The notes beneath the pieces were generated by a model that was not told the DNA's origin, did not search any database, and saw only the letters and a list, made by a program, of their open reading frames with translations. Below are positions 17,802-25,735 of a stretch of DNA of 64,000 bases, in pieces (position 1 is the first letter of the stretch; each line of letters begins with the position of its first letter). The position numbers and the translations under genes were made by a program. The stretch is from Blastococcus fimeti (lineage in GTDB: Bacteria > Actinomycetota > Actinomycetes > Mycobacteriales > Geodermatophilaceae): NCBI GenBank assembly GCA_900102115.1, contig FNAW01000004.1, positions 434,001 to 498,000 of the forward strand. Direction: 5' to 3'.

Positions 17802-17833
17802 CGTAGGGGGTCAAAGCACGTTGACCACCTACG
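17802..17833. promoter_or_regulatory. Inverted repeat, candidate operator
   Basis: Arms CGTAGGGGGTCAA (17802-17814) and TTGACCACCTACG (17821-17833) match in 12 of 13 positions with a 6-base spacer. The repeat is centred in the 104-base gap between divergent MFS and CGNR genes, the usual place for an autoregulatory operator. The binding protein is not known; the adjacent CGNR protein is the obvious candidate. Confidence 0.55.
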
Positions 17834-17868
17834 AGCAGCGACGGTAGCACGGATCGGTAGGGAGCCAC

Positions 17869-18402
17869 ATGGATTACGACACCTACGGGTCGACTGCGGT
17901 GGAGCTGGCGATCGAGCTGGCCAACACCGAGCGCAGCGACCCGGAGTGGGCGCGTGCCTTCCTGGGCTCCCACCACGAGTGGTTCACCCCGGGCACCTCG
18001 CTCGAGCTCTCCCCCGGTGAGACCTCCCGCGCCGCCGCGACCGCCGCGCTGGTGCGCGCCGTCGCACTGGCCGAGTCGCAGGCCGACGTCCTCGACCGGC
18101 TCAACGAGCTGCTGGCCACCGCCCGGCCGCGGCCCTACGCCACCGACCACGACGGCGAGCTGCACCTGCACTACGCCAGCCCGGACGCCTCCGTGCTCGA
18201 GCAGCTGACGACGACGGTGGCGATGGGGCTCTCCCAGGTCGTCGTGCAGCACGGCTGGCAGCGCCTCGGCGTCTGCGCGGCCGAGAACTGCGACGACGTC
18301 TACGTCGACACCTCGCGCAACGCCAGCCGTCGCTACTGCTCGAACACCTGCGCCAGCCGGTCCACCGTCGCCGCCTACCGCGCCCGGCAGAAGACCGACT
18401 GA
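17869..18402 (+). CDS. CGNR zinc-finger (ABATE-domain) protein
   Basis: A 177-residue protein with an N-terminal ABATE-type domain (MDYDTYGSTAVELAIELANT, then an Ala-rich helical region) and a C-terminal CGNR-type zinc finger: CAAENCDDVYVDTSRNASRRYCSNTCASR, four Cys near residues 141, 146, 162 and 166, followed by a basic tail. Such proteins are common in Actinobacteria and are thought to be DNA-binding regulators of stress or detoxification genes. The divergent MFS exporter and the intervening palindrome fit a regulator-transporter pair. The start ATG (MDYDTY) has AGGGAG upstream. Confidence 0.85.
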   Translation: MDYDTYGSTAVELAIELANTERSDPEWARAFLGSHHEWFTPGTSLELSPGETSRAAATAALVRAVALAESQADVLDRLNELLATARPRPYATDHDGELHLHYASPDASVLEQLTTTVAMGLSQVVVQHGWQRLGVCAAENCDDVYVDTSRNASRRYCSNTCASRSTVAAYRARQKTD

Positions 18403-18482
18403 TCCTCCGGCGTCCGAGGCCGATCCGATTCCGGAACGCAACCGGCTGTCCTGCCGGTGAAAGCACTGGTCAGCGGCTCGGC

Positions 18483-18500
18483 TTCACCCGAACGGGTGAA
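18483..18500. promoter_or_regulatory. Short palindrome, operator or terminator
   Basis: TTCACCCG and CGGGTGAA form a perfect 8-base inverted repeat around AA, 52 bases before the next small gene and 80 bases after the CGNR gene. The arms are too short and the loop too tight for a good terminator; an operator is more likely. No regulator is assigned. Confidence 0.35.
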
Positions 18501-18551
18501 CGCCGCCGGAGCCGATCCAGAGGGGATCGAGCAGAGCCGAACTTCCCGGAC

Positions 18552-18806
18552 ATGAGCAGGTTCAGGACGACGACGACGATGCCGTTCGCGCATCTCTCCG
18601 GAGCCACGTCCGCGCTCCGCACCCAGTTGGACCGCCAGATCGCCGCCGACGAGGACTACGCCGGCGCCGACTGGTCGACGCTGTGCGTCGTCGGGCCGGT
18701 CGAGACGTTCGACCCGCACGGCGCCGTGCAGTTCGAGTACCGCGGGTCGGTCGAGCCCCGCCGCCTGGCGGCACTCCCGAACAGGACCGCGCGCAGCCGC
18801 CGCTGA
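18552..18806 (+). CDS. Small hypothetical protein
   Basis: Eighty-four residues from the ATG at 18552; a second ATG at 18582 (MPFAHLSG) would give 74. Codon third positions are GC-rich as in genuine neighbours and the protein has an ordinary, acidic middle (RQIAADEDYAGADWSTLCVVGPVETFDPHG) and a basic tail. I recognise no domain. It is the first of two small genes between the CGNR and PAP2-DAGK genes on the same strand. An overlapping long minus-strand frame is an Arg/Ala-rich shadow. Confidence 0.5.
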   Translation: MSRFRTTTTMPFAHLSGATSALRTQLDRQIAADEDYAGADWSTLCVVGPVETFDPHGAVQFEYRGSVEPRRLAALPNRTARSRR

Positions 18807-18913
18807 AGTAGGGCCCCGGCACGGCTGGGGCGGGGCGTGGCGCATGGGACGGGCGGGAGGCGCCCCGAGCGAGCCTGTCCCGTTCCGCACCGGACCCCGG
18901 CGACGCTGCGGCC

Positions 18914-19150
18914 GTGATGCGCTACCGAGTGGTGACCCAGGACGGCCTCGAGGCCGGTGCCTTCCTCGCGCCGGACGACGACCTCGCCGCGATGCGCCGG
19001 GGGCTACCGATCCGGGACGCCTCCGTGCGCGCCGCGACCGACGCCCCCGACCCGGACGAGTACCGGCTGGAGAAGTGGGTCGCCGGCGCGTGGGACTTCG
19101 CCGGCCGCTACGCCTTCGCCGGCACCGCACCCGCCACGCTCGTCGCCTGA
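18914..19150 (+). CDS. Small hypothetical protein
   Basis: Seventy-eight residues starting MMRYRVVTQDGLEAGAF; the second Met may be the real start. It has a balanced composition with a beta-rich look (YRVVTQDG, EYRLEKWVAGAWDFAGRYAF) and GC-rich third positions, unlike the frame shadows. No domain recognised and no signal or membrane segment. It ends 52 bases before the PAP2-DAGK gene on the same strand and may share its transcript. Confidence 0.5.
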   Translation: MMRYRVVTQDGLEAGAFLAPDDDLAAMRRGLPIRDASVRAATDAPDPDEYRLEKWVAGAWDFAGRYAFAGTAPATLVA

Positions 19151-19202
19151 CCCCGCCCGCTCCCGGGCCGCGGCCGGGCCGCCGCTGAACTAGCGTCCCG
19201 GC

Positions 19203-20633
19203 GTGCCCACCCCGCCGAACCTGGACGCCCGGCTGCACGCCCTCGTCGGCGGGCTGCCCAGCTCCCCCGCCGACCGGTGGCTGCACCGGCTCACCCGCGC
19301 CGCGAACCACGGCCGGCTCTGGCTGGTCATCGGCGGGCTGCTGGCGATCCGCCGGGGGCCGCTGCGCCGCGGCGCGCTGCGCGGCGCCGGCTCGATGGCG
19401 ATCACCAGCGCGCTGGTCAACGCCGTCCTCAAGACGGTGTTCCGGCGCGGCCGCCCCGAGCTCAGCGGGCGCAGCGAGCGGATGCTGCGCCGCACGCCGA
19501 CGTCGTCGTCCTTCCCGAGCGGGCACGCGGCGTCCGCGGCGGCGTTCGTCACCGGGGTCGCGATGGAGTCCCTGCCGGCCGGCGCCGCGCTCGCACCCGT
19601 CGGGCTCGCGGTCGGCTACTCCCGGGTGCACGTCGGCGTGCACTACCCGGGCGACGTCGCCGCGGGGTTCGCCGTCGGCGCGGGGGTGGCCGCGGCCACG
19701 CAGCACTGGTGGCGGGTGCGGCCCACCGAGCCCGCCCGGGTGCGCCCGGCATCGGACGCGCCCGCCCTCCCCGACGGCGAGGGCCTGGTCGTCGCGGTGA
19801 ACCCGCGCTCGGGTCCGGACGACTACGACCCCGCCGAGGACATCCGCCGCCTGCTCCCCCGCGCCCGGGTGCTCGAACTGACCGAGGACGCCGGCGTGGA
19901 CGACCTCCTGCGGACGGCGGCCCGCGAGGGCGCGCGGGCGCTGGGCGTCGCGGGCGGTGACGGCAGCGTCGCCGCGGCCGCCGCGGTGGCGCTCGAGCAC
20001 GGCCTGCCGCTGGCGGTGATCCCCGCCGGCACGCTCAACCACTTCGCCCGCGACGTCGGCCTGCTCACCCCGCAGGACGCCGTCGACGCGGTGCTGGCCG
20101 GCGAGGGGGTGACCGTCGACGTCGCCGAGGTCAACGGCACGCCGTTCCTCAACACCTCGAGCATCGGCGCCTATCCGGAGATGGTGCGCCGCCGCGACCG
20201 GCTGTCCGGGCGGCTGGGCAAGTGGCTGGCGCTCACCGTGGCCGCGGCCCAGGTGCTGCGCACGGGGACGCCGGTGGAGCTCGACGTCGACGGCCGGCGG
20301 CTGCGGGTCTGGATCCTCTTCGTCGGCAACGGCCTCTACACCCCGCGCGGGCTCTCCCCGGCCTGGCGACCGCGGCTGGAGGACGGGCTGCTCGACGTGC
20401 AGTACCTGCGCGCCGACCTCCGGTTCGGCCGCACCCGCGCGGTGCTGGCCACGCTGCTGGGCGTCAGCGAGCACAGCCGCAGCTACGGCAAGTTCCAGAC
20501 CACGGAGCTCGATGTCGTCTCCCGGTCCGGGCCGCAGCGGGTGGCCTACGACGGCGAGATGGGGGAGCCGGCCACCGAGTTCCGGTTCCGCAAGCGCGCC
20601 TCGCTGACCGTGTACTGCTGCCGCGACCGCTGA
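19203..20633 (+). CDS. PAP2 phosphatase fused to diacylglycerol kinase-like domain
   Basis: A 476-residue two-domain protein. Residues about 60-175 are a PAP2 lipid phosphatase with all three motifs: KTVFRRGRP, SSSFPSGHAAS and SRVHVGVHYPGD. Residues about 195-475 are a DAGK/LCB5 lipid-kinase catalytic domain: VVAVNPRSGPDDYD, GVAGGDGSVAAAA (the nucleotide-binding GGDG) and LAVIPAGTLNHFARDVGL. The fusion joins a lipid phosphatase and lipid kinase in one chain, as in several actinobacterial proteins, and probably acts on diacylglycerol/phosphatidic-acid-type or prenyl lipids at the membrane. The GTG start at 19203 is chosen; a hairpin terminator follows the stop. Confidence 0.88.
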   Translation: MPTPPNLDARLHALVGGLPSSPADRWLHRLTRAANHGRLWLVIGGLLAIRRGPLRRGALRGAGSMAITSALVNAVLKTVFRRGRPELSGRSERMLRRTPTSSSFPSGHAASAAAFVTGVAMESLPAGAALAPVGLAVGYSRVHVGVHYPGDVAAGFAVGAGVAAATQHWWRVRPTEPARVRPASDAPALPDGEGLVVAVNPRSGPDDYDPAEDIRRLLPRARVLELTEDAGVDDLLRTAAREGARALGVAGGDGSVAAAAAVALEHGLPLAVIPAGTLNHFARDVGLLTPQDAVDAVLAGEGVTVDVAEVNGTPFLNTSSIGAYPEMVRRRDRLSGRLGKWLALTVAAAQVLRTGTPVELDVDGRRLRVWILFVGNGLYTPRGLSPAWRPRLEDGLLDVQYLRADLRFGRTRAVLATLLGVSEHSRSYGKFQTTELDVVSRSGPQRVAYDGEMGEPATEFRFRKRASLTVYCCRDR

Positions 20634-20663
20634 GCCCCCGGGCCCCGTGGTCCATCCACCGAC

Positions 20664-20704
20664 GAGGCGGCCACACCCGGTTCGGAACCGGGTGCGGCCG
20701 CCTC
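20664..20704. terminator. Bidirectional hairpin terminator
   Basis: A roughly 20-base stem with one internal mismatch (GAGGCGGCC...CACCCGGTTC against its complement), loop at about 20684, lying in the 91-base gap between the convergent PAP2-DAGK gene (plus) and the deacetylase gene (minus). It should serve both. Confidence 0.85.
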
Positions 20705-20724
20705 GGCGGTGAGCGGGTCGTGGA

Positions 20725-23700
20725 TCAGGCGGACGGGGCGGTGCCGGTCCTCCGTCGCCGGACGAACTCGAGCACCGCGAGCCCGACCACCAGCAGGCCG
20801 AGCCCGCTCGCGGCCAGCCAGGCGACGTCCGCGCCCGTCATGGCCAGGACGTCGTCGTCCGAGTGCACGGCACCCCTGGCGGGCGCGCCCACGGTCCGGT
20901 CGCCCTGGGCGGCCCGAGGCCGGTCACCCTGCGCGACGCCCGGCCGGTCTCCCGGAGCGGCTCCGGCCCCACCAGGCACCGCAGTCGACTGACCCGGCTG
21001 ACCCGGCTGACCCGGCACCGCACCCGGCTGACCCGGCCCGCCGGGCACCTCGCCCGGCTGACCCGGCACCTCGGTGGCGGGCGCCGCAGGCGTGACACCC
21101 AGGGACGGCGCGGACTCCGCGCCGGCCCCGGCGCCGTTCACCGCCGCAACCGTCACCGTGTACTCCGTGCCGTTGATCAGCGCGGGGACGACGGTGCTGG
21201 TCGCCGAGGCGGCGGCCGCCACCGTGGCGACCGGCACGCCCGACCCACCGGAGTAGGCACGGATCTCGTAGCCGGTGAGCGCGCTGCCACCGGTGTCGGC
21301 CGGGGCGGACCAGGTGACGGTGACCGAACCGTTGCCGGGGATGCCCGCCACGTTCGTCGGCGCGCCGGGGACGGTGCGCGGGGTGACGCTGCTCGACGCA
21401 ACCGACGGCGCACCGGTCCCGACCGCGTTCACGGCGGCGACCGTGAACGTGTACGCCGTGCCGTTGGTCAGCCCGGTCACCGTGGCCGAGGTGCCGTCGA
21501 CGGTGACGACCGCGGTGCCGACCGGCTGCCCGCCGGAGAGCACCGTCACCTCGTAGCCGGTGACGGGCGCTCCGCCGTCCTCCGTCGGAGCCGACCAGGT
21601 CAGCTCGGCCGTCGCGTTCCCGCCGGCCACCGACGTGATGGTCGGAGCCCCCGGGACGACGGCGACGCCGGCCGGCGTGACCGCCGTCGACCGCACGGAC
21701 CACTCGCCGGTACCGACCCGGTTCCCGGCGGCGACGGCGAAGGTGTAGGCCGTGCCGTTGGTCAACCCGGTGACCGTGGCCGAGGTGCCGTCGACGGTGA
21801 CGACGGCGGAGGCGATCCGCTGCTCGCCGGCGAACACCGCCACCTCGTACCCGGTGACTGCCGCCCCGCCGTCGACGGCGGGAGCCGCCCAGGTGAGGCT
21901 CGCCGAGCCGTCGCCGGCCGATGCCGTGACGCCGGTGGGGCGCCCGGGAACGGTGGCCGGGGTGACCACGCCGGACCGGGCGGAGTCCGGCCCGCGGACC
22001 TCGCCGTTCAGGGCGGCGACCGAGACGGTGTACCCGGTGCCGTTGACCAGCCCGGTGATCCTGGCCGTGGTGCCGTCGACGGTGACGACGGCGGAGTCCA
22101 CCGTCGCGTCGCCGGCGAACACCGTCACGGCGTACCCGGTGACCGGGGCGTCGCCGGTGGGCGGCGTCCAGGTCAGGGCGGCGGACCCGTCGCCGGCCGT
22201 CACCGACTGGATCGTCGGCGCACCGGGCACGAGGACCGGAGCCACCGGGGTGACGCTCGCCCGGGCGGACGGCGCGCCGGTACCGGCCGCGTTGACCGCG
22301 GAGACCGTGAGCCAGTAGGTCCGGCCGTTGGTCAGCCCGGACACCGCCACGTCGGTCGCGTCGGCCGGCCGCTGGACGGACCGCAGCGTCGCGGGGTCCT
22401 CGCTGTCGACGACGGCGACCTCGTAGCCGGTGATCGCCGAACCGCCGTCGCTCTCCGGGGCGGTCCAGGTGAGCGACGCCGAGGCGTTCCCGGTCGTGAC
22501 CGCACCGAGGAGGGGGGCGCCCGGCGTCGTCCGCGGCGTCACCACGGCGGAGCGGGCCGAGCTCGCACCCGGGCCGGCGAGGTTCACCGCGGCCACCTCG
22601 ACGGTGTAGCCGGTGCCGTTGACCAGGCCGGTGATCTGCTGGCTCGTGGCGCCGGCGGGCGCGCTGACCGTCCGCACCAGCTCGGTGCCCTGGTAGACCC
22701 GCACGGCGTACCCGGTGATCCCGGAGCCGGCCGGTGCGGTCCAGGAGACGGTGACCGACTCGTTGCCGGGCACGACCTCCCCGAGGGTCGGTGCCGCCGC
22801 CGTCCCGGGCATCGGGGTGACGGCCACGGAGGCCGCCGACGCCGCACCCGTGCCGACCTCGTTCACCGCGGCCACCGTGAAGGTGTGCGGCGTGCCGTTG
22901 GTCAGGCCGTCGATCACGGCCGCGGTGGTCTCGGCGGCGACGGACACCGTCCGGGTCGCCGAGGTCGCGTCACCTTCGAAGACCGACACCTCGTAGCCGG
23001 TGAGGTCGCTCCCGCCGGTGTCGGTGGGCGCGGTCCAGCTGAGCGTCGCCGAGCCGTCCCCCGGGATCGCGCTCGGCTGGCCGGGCGCACCGGGGACGAC
23101 GGCGGCCTGCGTGCCGCCGTAGCCGCCCATGGAGGTCGGGGGGACGGCGGTGACCGTTCCGGTGGTCCAGCCCGAGAGCTGGCCGCCGTAGGACTCCAGC
23201 GGGACGCCCGTGGACCCCGCCGGCATGGTCAGCGGCACCTCGGTGCCGGCCCCGGAGACGTGCACACCCGAGCGGTCCAGGTAGGCGGTGGTCCCGGCCG
23301 ACGCGGCGCGCCAGGTGGTCATCCGGTCCAGCTGCCGGGACTGCGACTCCATGTCCGTGCGGATCAGCCCGGCGCTGTCGGCGTAGGTCGCGCGGTACTG
23401 GTCGAGCACGCCCTCGACGACGGGGTAGAGCAGCCCGTCCTCGGCCAGGTTGGACTGGTGCACGTAGAACGGCCGCGGGTCGTTGGTGATGACCTTGCCG
23501 AACGCGTTGCGGATCTCCAGGGGGGCGAGGTAGCCCTCGAAGCTGGCCTTGGCCGCGGCGTCGTCCCCGGCCGGGAGCGGCGTGATGCAGGTGGAGGCCG
23601 GGTTGTTCTCGCAGATGCCGCCGCCGCCGGCTTCAGCCGACGTGTAGTACCAGTTGTACTCGTCGATCTGCTCGCGGTAGGTCGCGGTGTTGTAGTAGAT

Positions 23701-25236
23701 GTTCATCGGGTAGCGGGGCACGGTGATCGCGCCCGAGCCCACCGGACGGGCGAGCAGCTCCCGGGAGGCGTCCGAGGCGACGTACTCGACGCCGAGCTCG
23801 GCCAGCACCGGGCCCAGGAACGGGTTGTCCGCCGGCTGGTTGGTCGTCACCAGGCCGGAGTGCTCTCCGGTGACCAGCTCGGCCGGGTCGAAGTCGGCCA
23901 GACCGACCTCCCTGGCCCAGTCGACGTTCTTCCGGATCTGCTCGGTGAGGAAGGCCGGGGAGGCCCAGTAGATGCCGCCCGCTTCCTGCGCCGGCACCGT
24001 CGGGTCCTGCCGGTTCGGGTCGGTGAGGTCGGCCTCGGAGGTGGCGCAGCGCCACGGCTGCCCCTGCACGCTCGGGGCGATCTGGATGCAGCCCAGGTAC
24101 GGGTGCGTCAACGTGTGGTTGATCCACGGGAACGCGTCCTTGTTCGCCAGCAGGGCCGCTGCCAGCGGGTCGGCCGCCCCGTCGTTGTCCTCCGCGTACA
24201 GGTCGATGCCACCGGCGTTGTAGACCATGTCCAGCGCGAAGTCGTTGGCCTCCTGCCACGCCAGCAGCCGGTCCACGTCGGCCGGGGTCATCCGGATGTC
24301 CTCGGTCGTGACGGGCGGGTCCTGGACGATGCAGTCGTCCCCGGGGGTGCAGTTGCCGTCGACGCTCCACCGGCCGTCGGGCAGGAGGATGTCGTCGACG
24401 TGGACGGCGAAGTAGTTGCGCTGGTGGCCCAGGTTGATCCCGCGCGTCATCCAGGTGACGACGCCGTGGGCGACCTCGTTCCACCACTGCATGGCCGGGT
24501 TGTAGGCGGCGGTGAGGGTGAGCTGCTCGCGGCCGTCCTGGGCCAGGGCGCCGGCCAGGACGCCGGTCTCGCCGGCAGGGGCGGTCGCGGACAGCAGCGG
24601 CGTGAAGGAGGAGCCGTCGGGGAGCGCGGGCGCCGGCTGCGCCAGGTACCCGTAGACCTCGAGGCCGGGATCGAAGTCGTCGATCGCCAGGGTCCCGTCC
24701 AGGTAGCCGAACGGGCCGGAGAGAGCAGCGTCGCCGAGGGCGACGCGGCCGCCGTCGAGCGAGCCGGCGTACGTCGGGACGGCGAAGCCCATCGACGCGC
24801 CCGGGTAGTCGTAGGCGTTCACCTGGCGGATGCCGTAGGCCCGCTCGTAGTCGGCGAGCGCGGCCACCTCGGCCGGGGCCAGGCCTCCACCGGCCTGGTT
24901 GGGCAGCACCACGGCCTGGAAGCGGGCGGTGTTCGTCGCAGCGTCGGCGAGGAAGGCGGCGTCCACGGTCGGCCGGTTCCCGTCACCGACGCGCACCTTC
25001 GTGTAGGGCACACCCTCCCGGTCCAGCTGGGTGGCGATCGCCTCCGCCGAGGGGTCACCGTTGCTGACGACGAGGACCTCCAGCTCGATCCGCTGGCCGG
25101 GTGCCGCCTGCGCCGCGCCCGCGAAGAAGGGCAGCCCCAGGAGCGCGAGCGCCAGGACCACGAGCATCGCGGCGAGGCGCCGACCGGTGCGCGCGGACGT
25201 CCACGCCATTCTCAACGACTGAACTGACGAACCCAT
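20725..25236 (-). CDS. Wall-anchored Agd3-like (CE18) exopolysaccharide deacetylase with seven FnIII repeats
   Basis: A 1503-residue exported protein. After a signal peptide ending near residue 45 (LALALLGLPFFAGAAQAAPG) comes a roughly 600-residue region like Agd3/CE18 deacetylases: HVDDILLPDGRW (metal-binding Asp pair, about 281-282), INHTLTHPYLGC (His about 374 and 378), TGEHSGL (about 457-462), RYPMNIYYN and FYVHQSNL. The founding member Agd3 deacetylates fungal galactosaminogalactan. Seven fibronectin III repeats follow (about 713-1390), then a Pro/Gly linker and a sorting signal: LAMTG near 1464, hydrophobic helix, RRRR. LAXTG is the class E sortase type. The ATG has GGGAG 8 bases upstream. 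Divergent from the PelF operon; its likely substrate is that operon's polymer. Confidence 0.78.
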   Translation of the reverse strand: MGSSVQSLRMAWTSARTGRRLAAMLVVLALALLGLPFFAGAAQAAPGQRIELEVLVVSNGDPSAEAIATQLDREGVPYTKVRVGDGNRPTVDAAFLADAATNTARFQAVVLPNQAGGGLAPAEVAALADYERAYGIRQVNAYDYPGASMGFAVPTYAGSLDGGRVALGDAALSGPFGYLDGTLAIDDFDPGLEVYGYLAQPAPALPDGSSFTPLLSATAPAGETGVLAGALAQDGREQLTLTAAYNPAMQWWNEVAHGVVTWMTRGINLGHQRNYFAVHVDDILLPDGRWSVDGNCTPGDDCIVQDPPVTTEDIRMTPADVDRLLAWQEANDFALDMVYNAGGIDLYAEDNDGAADPLAAALLANKDAFPWINHTLTHPYLGCIQIAPSVQGQPWRCATSEADLTDPNRQDPTVPAQEAGGIYWASPAFLTEQIRKNVDWAREVGLADFDPAELVTGEHSGLVTTNQPADNPFLGPVLAELGVEYVASDASRELLARPVGSGAITVPRYPMNIYYNTATYREQIDEYNWYYTSAEAGGGGICENNPASTCITPLPAGDDAAAKASFEGYLAPLEIRNAFGKVITNDPRPFYVHQSNLAEDGLLYPVVEGVLDQYRATYADSAGLIRTDMESQSRQLDRMTTWRAASAGTTAYLDRSGVHVSGAGTEVPLTMPAGSTGVPLESYGGQLSGWTTGTVTAVPPTSMGGYGGTQAAVVPGAPGQPSAIPGDGSATLSWTAPTDTGGSDLTGYEVSVFEGDATSATRTVSVAAETTAAVIDGLTNGTPHTFTVAAVNEVGTGAASAASVAVTPMPGTAAAPTLGEVVPGNESVTVSWTAPAGSGITGYAVRVYQGTELVRTVSAPAGATSQQITGLVNGTGYTVEVAAVNLAGPGASSARSAVVTPRTTPGAPLLGAVTTGNASASLTWTAPESDGGSAITGYEVAVVDSEDPATLRSVQRPADATDVAVSGLTNGRTYWLTVSAVNAAGTGAPSARASVTPVAPVLVPGAPTIQSVTAGDGSAALTWTPPTGDAPVTGYAVTVFAGDATVDSAVVTVDGTTARITGLVNGTGYTVSVAALNGEVRGPDSARSGVVTPATVPGRPTGVTASAGDGSASLTWAAPAVDGGAAVTGYEVAVFAGEQRIASAVVTVDGTSATVTGLTNGTAYTFAVAAGNRVGTGEWSVRSTAVTPAGVAVVPGAPTITSVAGGNATAELTWSAPTEDGGAPVTGYEVTVLSGGQPVGTAVVTVDGTSATVTGLTNGTAYTFTVAAVNAVGTGAPSVASSSVTPRTVPGAPTNVAGIPGNGSVTVTWSAPADTGGSALTGYEIRAYSGGSGVPVATVAAAASATSTVVPALINGTEYTVTVAAVNGAGAGAESAPSLGVTPAAPATEVPGQPGEVPGGPGQPGAVPGQPGQPGQSTAVPGGAGAAPGDRPGVAQGDRPRAAQGDRTVGAPARGAVHSDDDVLAMTGADVAWLAASGLGLLVVGLAVLEFVRRRRTGTAPSA

Positions 25237-25393
25237 GAATCCCACTCCCAGCTGTGAACAACCCGCGCAACCTATGCATGGATTGCCAGCAACTGGAAAT
25301 GTCGACCGGGTGAATGGGCGACGCCACGGCACGGCGATCACGCTGCGTGACGACCAATTCACAAAAGCTCGGAAATAGCGCCGGGACACCACC

Positions 25394-25407
25394 GTGACCT
25401 GCGTCAC
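25394..25407. promoter_or_regulatory. GTGAC-N4-GTCAC palindrome
   Basis: A perfect inverted repeat of 5-base arms, about 158 bases before the deacetylase start. The 10-mer TGCGTCACAA that ends it (25400-25409) recurs exactly at 25642-25651, 80 bases before the PelF start, so one factor could control both divergent genes. The palindrome is reminiscent of, but not a full match to, BldD-type sites; no regulator is assigned. Confidence 0.45.
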
Positions 25408-25511
25408 AAAATGGCGGGAGGCGGTGTGGGGACCGGCGCACAAGGCGTTGACCTCGACGTTCGTCGACGGCCCACACCCGGCTCCCGTGCGCCGAATGGC
25501 CACCTCCGCCT

Positions 25512-25571
25512 CCACCACATGATGGAGACCCGCTCCGCATTATTGATGAGGCAATCTCCATAATGTGGTGG
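25512..25571. promoter_or_regulatory. 17-base inverted repeat in the divergent control region
   Basis: Arms 25512-25528 (starting CCACCACAT) and 25555-25571 (ending ATGTGGTGG) match at 16 of 17 positions, separated by 26 bases that include an unusually AT-rich stretch (CATTATTGATGAG). It lies between the two divergent transcription units and could be an operator pair or an RNA hairpin in the PelF leader. This is the most AT-rich spot of the region, so promoters probably lie here. Confidence 0.55.
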
Positions 25572-25641
25572 GAGACGTTTTCGTCCGGTACGCCGAAAAT
25601 GCATCGGGCCGTCCTGTTCAGAATGAGGACGAACTGCGACG

Positions 25642-25651
25642 TGCGTCACAA
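25642..25651 (+). promoter_or_regulatory. Second copy of TGCGTCACAA
   Basis: Exact 10-base direct repeat of 25400-25409, located just before the AAGGGGGA ribosome site of the leader ORF. The upstream half here is GCGAC rather than GTGAC, so it forms a weaker palindrome. Confidence 0.4.
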
Positions 25652-25663
25652 GGGGGACCATTC

Positions 25664-25735
25664 GTGCTGCTTCACCTGCCGTTCCGGCGGACGCCGGACC
25701 GCGTTCTCGGCGAGCGCATCGGAATGGCCCAGTGA
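25664..25735 (+). CDS. 23-codon leader ORF coupled to pelF
   Basis: GTG at 25664 is preceded by a strong AAGGGGGA 7 bases away and opens 23 codons (MLLHLPFRRTPDRVLGERIG, then MAQ) whose TGA overlaps the GTG of pelF (GTGA). The pelF start itself has only a weak ribosome site, so ribosomes probably reach it by termination-reinitiation from this ORF. The peptide is basic and has no membrane span. It may act as a translational control element or as a small protein; no homologue is recognised. Confidence 0.5.
   Translation: MLLHLPFRRTPDRVLGERIGMAQ

Noticed and set aside
18375..20474. Long minus-strand frame over the small genes and PAP2-DAGK
   Set aside because: Composition is Arg/Gly/His/Asp-rich with no motif, while the plus strand shows complete PAP2 and kinase motifs.
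21074..23110. Seven regularly spaced similar blocks of about 290 bases, looked at as DNA repeats or CRISPR
   Set aside because: They are diverged coding repeats for FnIII domains; unit length and lack of identical short repeats exclude CRISPR.
20863..25227. Very long plus-strand open frame antisense to the deacetylase
   Set aside because: It translates into Arg/Gly/Asp-rich low-complexity protein without domains, a usual GC-driven shadow; the minus strand has signal peptide, enzyme motifs, FnIII repeats and anchor.
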